From: Thermoprotei archaeon
Lineage (GTDB): Archaea; Thermoproteota; Thermoprotei_A; Sulfolobales; Fervidicoccaceae
Direction: 5' to 3'
Length of the DNA stretch: 9,521 bases
Assembly: GCA_022759165.1 (NCBI GenBank)
Contig: JAEMPT010000060.1
Location: 1-9,521, forward strand
The notes under the pieces were generated by a model. That model saw only the letters and a program-made list of their open reading frames with translations. It had not been told where the DNA came from and did no database searches. A program made the translations under genes and the position numbers. Shown here one piece after another: positions 7,749 to 9,521 of this stretch (its first letter is position 1; every line of letters begins with the position of its first letter).

Positions 7749-7804
7749 CCTCCTATCGGAGGATAGCAGGTTTTAACACGATCTTGACCACAGGTTAAAA
7801 GACC
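7749..7804. repeat. Two adjacent hairpins in the convergent spacer
   Basis: The first hairpin is CCTCC (7749-7753), loop TATC, GGAGG (7758-7762). The second pairs GGTTTTAAC (7769-7777) with GTTAAAAGACC (7794-7804), nine base pairs with a two-base bulge and a 16-base loop. They lie between converging genes. They could end transcription from both sides, or form part of an unannotated small RNA. No known RNA family is recognised. Confidence 0.4.
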
Positions 7805-7813
7805 TCAATACAG

Positions 7814-7820
7814 AAAAAAA
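7814..7820 (-). terminator. T7 terminator of the flavodiiron gene
   Basis: Seven A on the plus strand read as seven T on the minus strand, about 40 bases beyond the stop codon of the flavodiiron gene. This fits a T-run archaeal terminator. The hairpins lie just further downstream. Confidence 0.4.
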
Positions 7821-7858
7821 GACCTCTCTGAATCTCATAATTAAGGTGAAGTCTAACA

Positions 7859-9082
7859 TTAAGATCGAGTGAGCTCAAACATTTCTCGAAGGGCTTCTCT
7901 AATGTTGTCCCTGTCGCTTTTGGTCATCATTGAGTTCACAGGAATAATCTTGGAGATAGAAAATCCGGCCTTTGTTAGCCTATTGGAAAGTGTAGCAAGA
8001 GAACCACTGCCCCACGCATATGTTCCAATGAGCAACAATTTCTTTCCCTTGCATAGCTTTTTCTCCATCAGATCGGCCAAGTACTCTATAATCGGATGCG
8101 GGCTGTTCTCATATGTTGAAGAGATCATTATGATTCCCTGAGCATCCTGCATCGCCGCTATAGCTTCAGAAAACTCATCTCTCCCCTTAGAAGTAAATTT
8201 AAAAATTCTATGCTTTATGGAAACCTCTTCGAGGAAAGCTGAAACCTCCCGCGCAATTTCCTCTGTAAAACCGTACATCGAGGTCAGAACGATTACTACC
8301 TCGTTTTTTTCTGAGCACGAAGCCCAGTTCTCATAAATCGATAGAAGCTTTTCAAGGGAATCTTTTCCATAGAAAGCTATGCCATGAGCAGGCAATATTA
8401 GCTCGGGATAAATCCCAAGCCTCTTTATTTTATTGATAGCATTGACGACATGAGTTCTATATGCACCAATCACATTTACGAAGTATTTCTTCATGCTCCA
8501 TAAGTAGAATTGATCGCTCAAACCAGCACTACTTTTCAAAAAATCTCCATTTATGGAATATGCACCGAAGATGTCCCCAGTAGTTAGAGCATTCACGCCT
8601 TCAATGAATGTTACGAATGTCTCAGGCCAATGTAGCCAAGGGGTTAAGAAGAACCTTAGCCTTTCTCCTCCAACTTCCATCGACATACCATCGCTGATTT
8701 CTGTCTTAGAACTGGGAGTTATGCCATAAAAGCTATTCATCAGGCGAAATGATATTGGATGCGATATAACCCTTATCTCCGGATTAACTTCTAGAAGCTC
8801 TCTAATATAACCTGAGTGGTCAGGCTCCATATGATGCACGATGAGCGCCTTCACATCCTTCGGGTCAGTAACTGAGGAAAGAGCTTCCATGAACCCTCGG
8901 CTTCCTTTGGGACCCGTATCGAACAAAATACTTCCGTCATTTGTAAATAGTAAATATGCGTTGTACTGAATCCCCTCAGGTATTTCCCACAACGCTTCAA
9001 AGAACCTCGTCTCTTTATCGGCCATCGTTATCATGTATATGCCTTCTTTCAGCTTGTGTACCTTCCAGTCCATGCTAACCAC
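7859..9082 (-). CDS. Flavodiiron protein (A-type flavoprotein, O2/NO reductase)
   Basis: This cytoplasmic enzyme is predicted to reduce O2 to water and/or NO to N2O with electrons from a rubredoxin or similar donor. Residues 1-250 form a metallo-beta-lactamase-like diiron domain. The ligand set is complete: H84, E86, D88 and H89 in HHMEPDHSG, H151 in PWLHWPE, D170 in TTGDIFGAY, and H233 in LPAHGIAFYG. The glutamate and the 62- and 18-residue spacings match active flavodiiron proteins, not hydrolytic MBL enzymes. Residues 261-405 form a flavodoxin domain with the FMN phosphate loop TSMYGFT (267-273). The length of 407 residues is that of the two-domain class A, without fused rubredoxin. No rubredoxin gene lies in the window. 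The GTG at 9082 is 9 bases upstream of an in-frame ATG at 9071-9073, and either could be used; neither has a clear Shine-Dalgarno site. Confidence 0.92.
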   Translation of the reverse strand: MVSMDWKVHKLKEGIYMITMADKETRFFEALWEIPEGIQYNAYLLFTNDGSILFDTGPKGSRGFMEALSSVTDPKDVKALIVHHMEPDHSGYIRELLEVNPEIRVISHPISFRLMNSFYGITPSSKTEISDGMSMEVGGERLRFFLTPWLHWPETFVTFIEGVNALTTGDIFGAYSINGDFLKSSAGLSDQFYLWSMKKYFVNVIGAYRTHVVNAINKIKRLGIYPELILPAHGIAFYGKDSLEKLLSIYENWASCSEKNEVVIVLTSMYGFTEEIAREVSAFLEEVSIKHRIFKFTSKGRDEFSEAIAAMQDAQGIIMISSTYENSPHPIIEYLADLMEKKLCKGKKLLLIGTYAWGSGSLATLSNRLTKAGFSISKIIPVNSMMTKSDRDNIREALREMFELTRS

Positions 9083-9105
9083 ATTTATGTTATAATAGAC
9101 TTGTT

Positions 9106-9117
9106 AAATACATAAAT
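9106..9117 (-). promoter_or_regulatory. Candidate promoter of the flavodiiron gene
   Basis: On the minus strand, TTTATGTATTT lies about 27 bases before the GTG at 9082, which would fit a leaderless mRNA starting at that codon. A second TATA-like string (TATTATAAC, 9089-9097) is too close to either start to serve a leaderless mRNA, though it may act otherwise. The assignment is weak. Confidence 0.3.
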
Positions 9118-9177
9118 CTTAGCGCGAGACTGCTGTTTCTTCCTTTTTAACTAATCTTAGGCTTCTAAAGGAAAAGA

Positions 9178-9262
<85 letters not shown>

Positions 9263-9265
9263 TGA

Positions 9266-9289
9266 AGAGAAAACTTATAAATTTTCTCT
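9266..9289. promoter_or_regulatory. 24-bp palindrome centred on a bidirectional TATA box
   Basis: Arms AGAGAAAA (9266-9273) and TTTTCTCT (9282-9289) are perfect inverted repeats. The centre CTTATAAA contains TTATAA, itself symmetric, so 22 of the 24 positions obey dyad symmetry. TTATAA is a TATA core on both strands. Transcription could start near 9303 on the plus strand and near 9252 on the minus strand, toward the two right ends. It may also bind a dimeric regulator or be a transposon hairpin. Confidence 0.5.
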
Positions 9290-9311
9290 ATTCAGTTATT
9301 CTCGGTGATGA

Positions 9312-9479
9312 GTGTTTAAGATCTGTGAGCCTAGGGCGATGATAGATGGTCTACGCATAACCCCGAGTCCCAATTTGGATAGGGGTAATGGGCTGGAGAC
9401 CAGGCCCGGGATTGAACCCTCGGAAAAAGGGAATGCAATCCCAAACCTCTTCGCACTAGCAGGAATCCTCGCCCTTTAG
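9312..9479 (+). pseudogene. tnpB C-terminal remnant, plus strand
   Basis: A 55-codon open frame starts at GTG 9312, right after a TGA, and ends at TAG 9477-9479 inside the right-end hairpin. Its end reads RPGIEPSEKGNAIPNLFALA then GILAL. A proline-, glycine- and glutamate-rich tail running into the right-end hairpin is characteristic of archaeal TnpB C-termini. The RuvC-like catalytic residues and CxxC zinc finger of TnpB are missing because the preceding roughly 350 codons are absent. An ATG at 9339 is an alternative start. I consider it a leftover of an IS605-family gene, though a short expressed protein is not excluded. Confidence 0.45.
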
Positions 9480-9496
9480 AGCGGGGAGGAGGTCAG
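9462..9496 (+). repeat. Right copy of the right-end repeat
   Basis: This is the partner of the inverted segment at 9178-9212. It includes the stop codon of the tnpB remnant, the terminal hairpin and the GTCAG end. Most differences between the copies are transitions, consistent with two diverged members of one element family. Confidence 0.65.
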
Positions 9497-9521
9497 TAAT
9501 GTTCGTTTCAAGGGAAATTGT

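Larger units (their letters stand above)
9305..9496 (+). ncRNA. Possible omega-RNA scaffold, plus strand
   Basis: This region covers the tnpB remnant and the right end. It contains pairable segments such as ACCCC (9360-9364) with GGGGT (9382-9386), and the terminal hairpin CCTCGCCC/CGGGGAGG (9467-9489), followed by AGGTCAG. This is the position and form of an omega RNA in TnpB systems. The guide would be the flank from 9497 onward, of which 25 bases are visible. The candidate TATA box at 9275-9280 would give a start near 9303. With no TnpB here, it would have to act with a protein encoded elsewhere, if it acts at all. Confidence 0.35.

Noticed and set aside
9305..9345. C/D-box guide RNA suggested by GTGATGA and CGATGAT
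   Set aside because: The first string fits a C box and the second a C' box, but no properly placed CTGA D and D' boxes and terminal stem were found.
9405..9424. tRNA T-arm-like string around GGGATTGAACCC
   Set aside because: The stems do not pair as a five-base T arm with a seven-base loop, and no anticodon or acceptor arm fits nearby. The segment is better explained as part of the tnpB tail.

Overview
The window looks like chromosomal DNA from a thermophilic, probably acid-tolerant archaeon, most likely a crenarchaeote-type (Thermoproteota) lineage. The reasons are AT-rich spacers with archaeal TATA boxes, Shine-Dalgarno sites of the GGTGAT/GAGGTCA type, frequent GTG and TTG starts, heavy AGG/AGA and ATA codon use, and archaeal protein families. 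The taxonomic placement is inference from gene content and style; no rRNA gene is present.

Layout, left to right. Positions 1-268 are an AT-rich spacer ending in a promoter for a phosphate:H+ symporter of the MFS (269-1678). A 244-bp spacer holds a short open-frame remnant and leads to a metallo-beta-lactamase-fold protein of the dihydropteroate-synthase-like (MptE-neighbourhood, MJ0301-type) subfamily (1923-2801). Cysteinyl-tRNA synthetase (2939-4372) and a UbiE-type SAM methyltransferase (4375-5121) form a tight two-gene unit. A promoter spacer then leads to a P3A plasma-membrane-type H+-ATPase (5283-7679). A structured convergent spacer (7680-7858) separates it from a minus-strand flavodiiron protein (7859-9082).

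The last 440 bases hold no intact gene. They contain what I read as two IS200/IS605-family right ends (the omega-RNA side of tnpB elements) pointing outward from each other. Between them lies a near-perfect 24-bp palindrome centred on TTATAA, a TATA box that reads the same on both strands. No tnpB catalytic core or tnpA is present. This is the least ordinary part of the window.

Functional links are modest. A proton-extruding ATPase and a proton-coupled phosphate importer both fit proton economy at the cell membrane. A flavodiiron O2/NO reductase and a quinone-type methyltransferase candidate fit an organism exposed to some oxygen. Apart from the cysS-methyltransferase pair, the genes appear to be transcribed separately.
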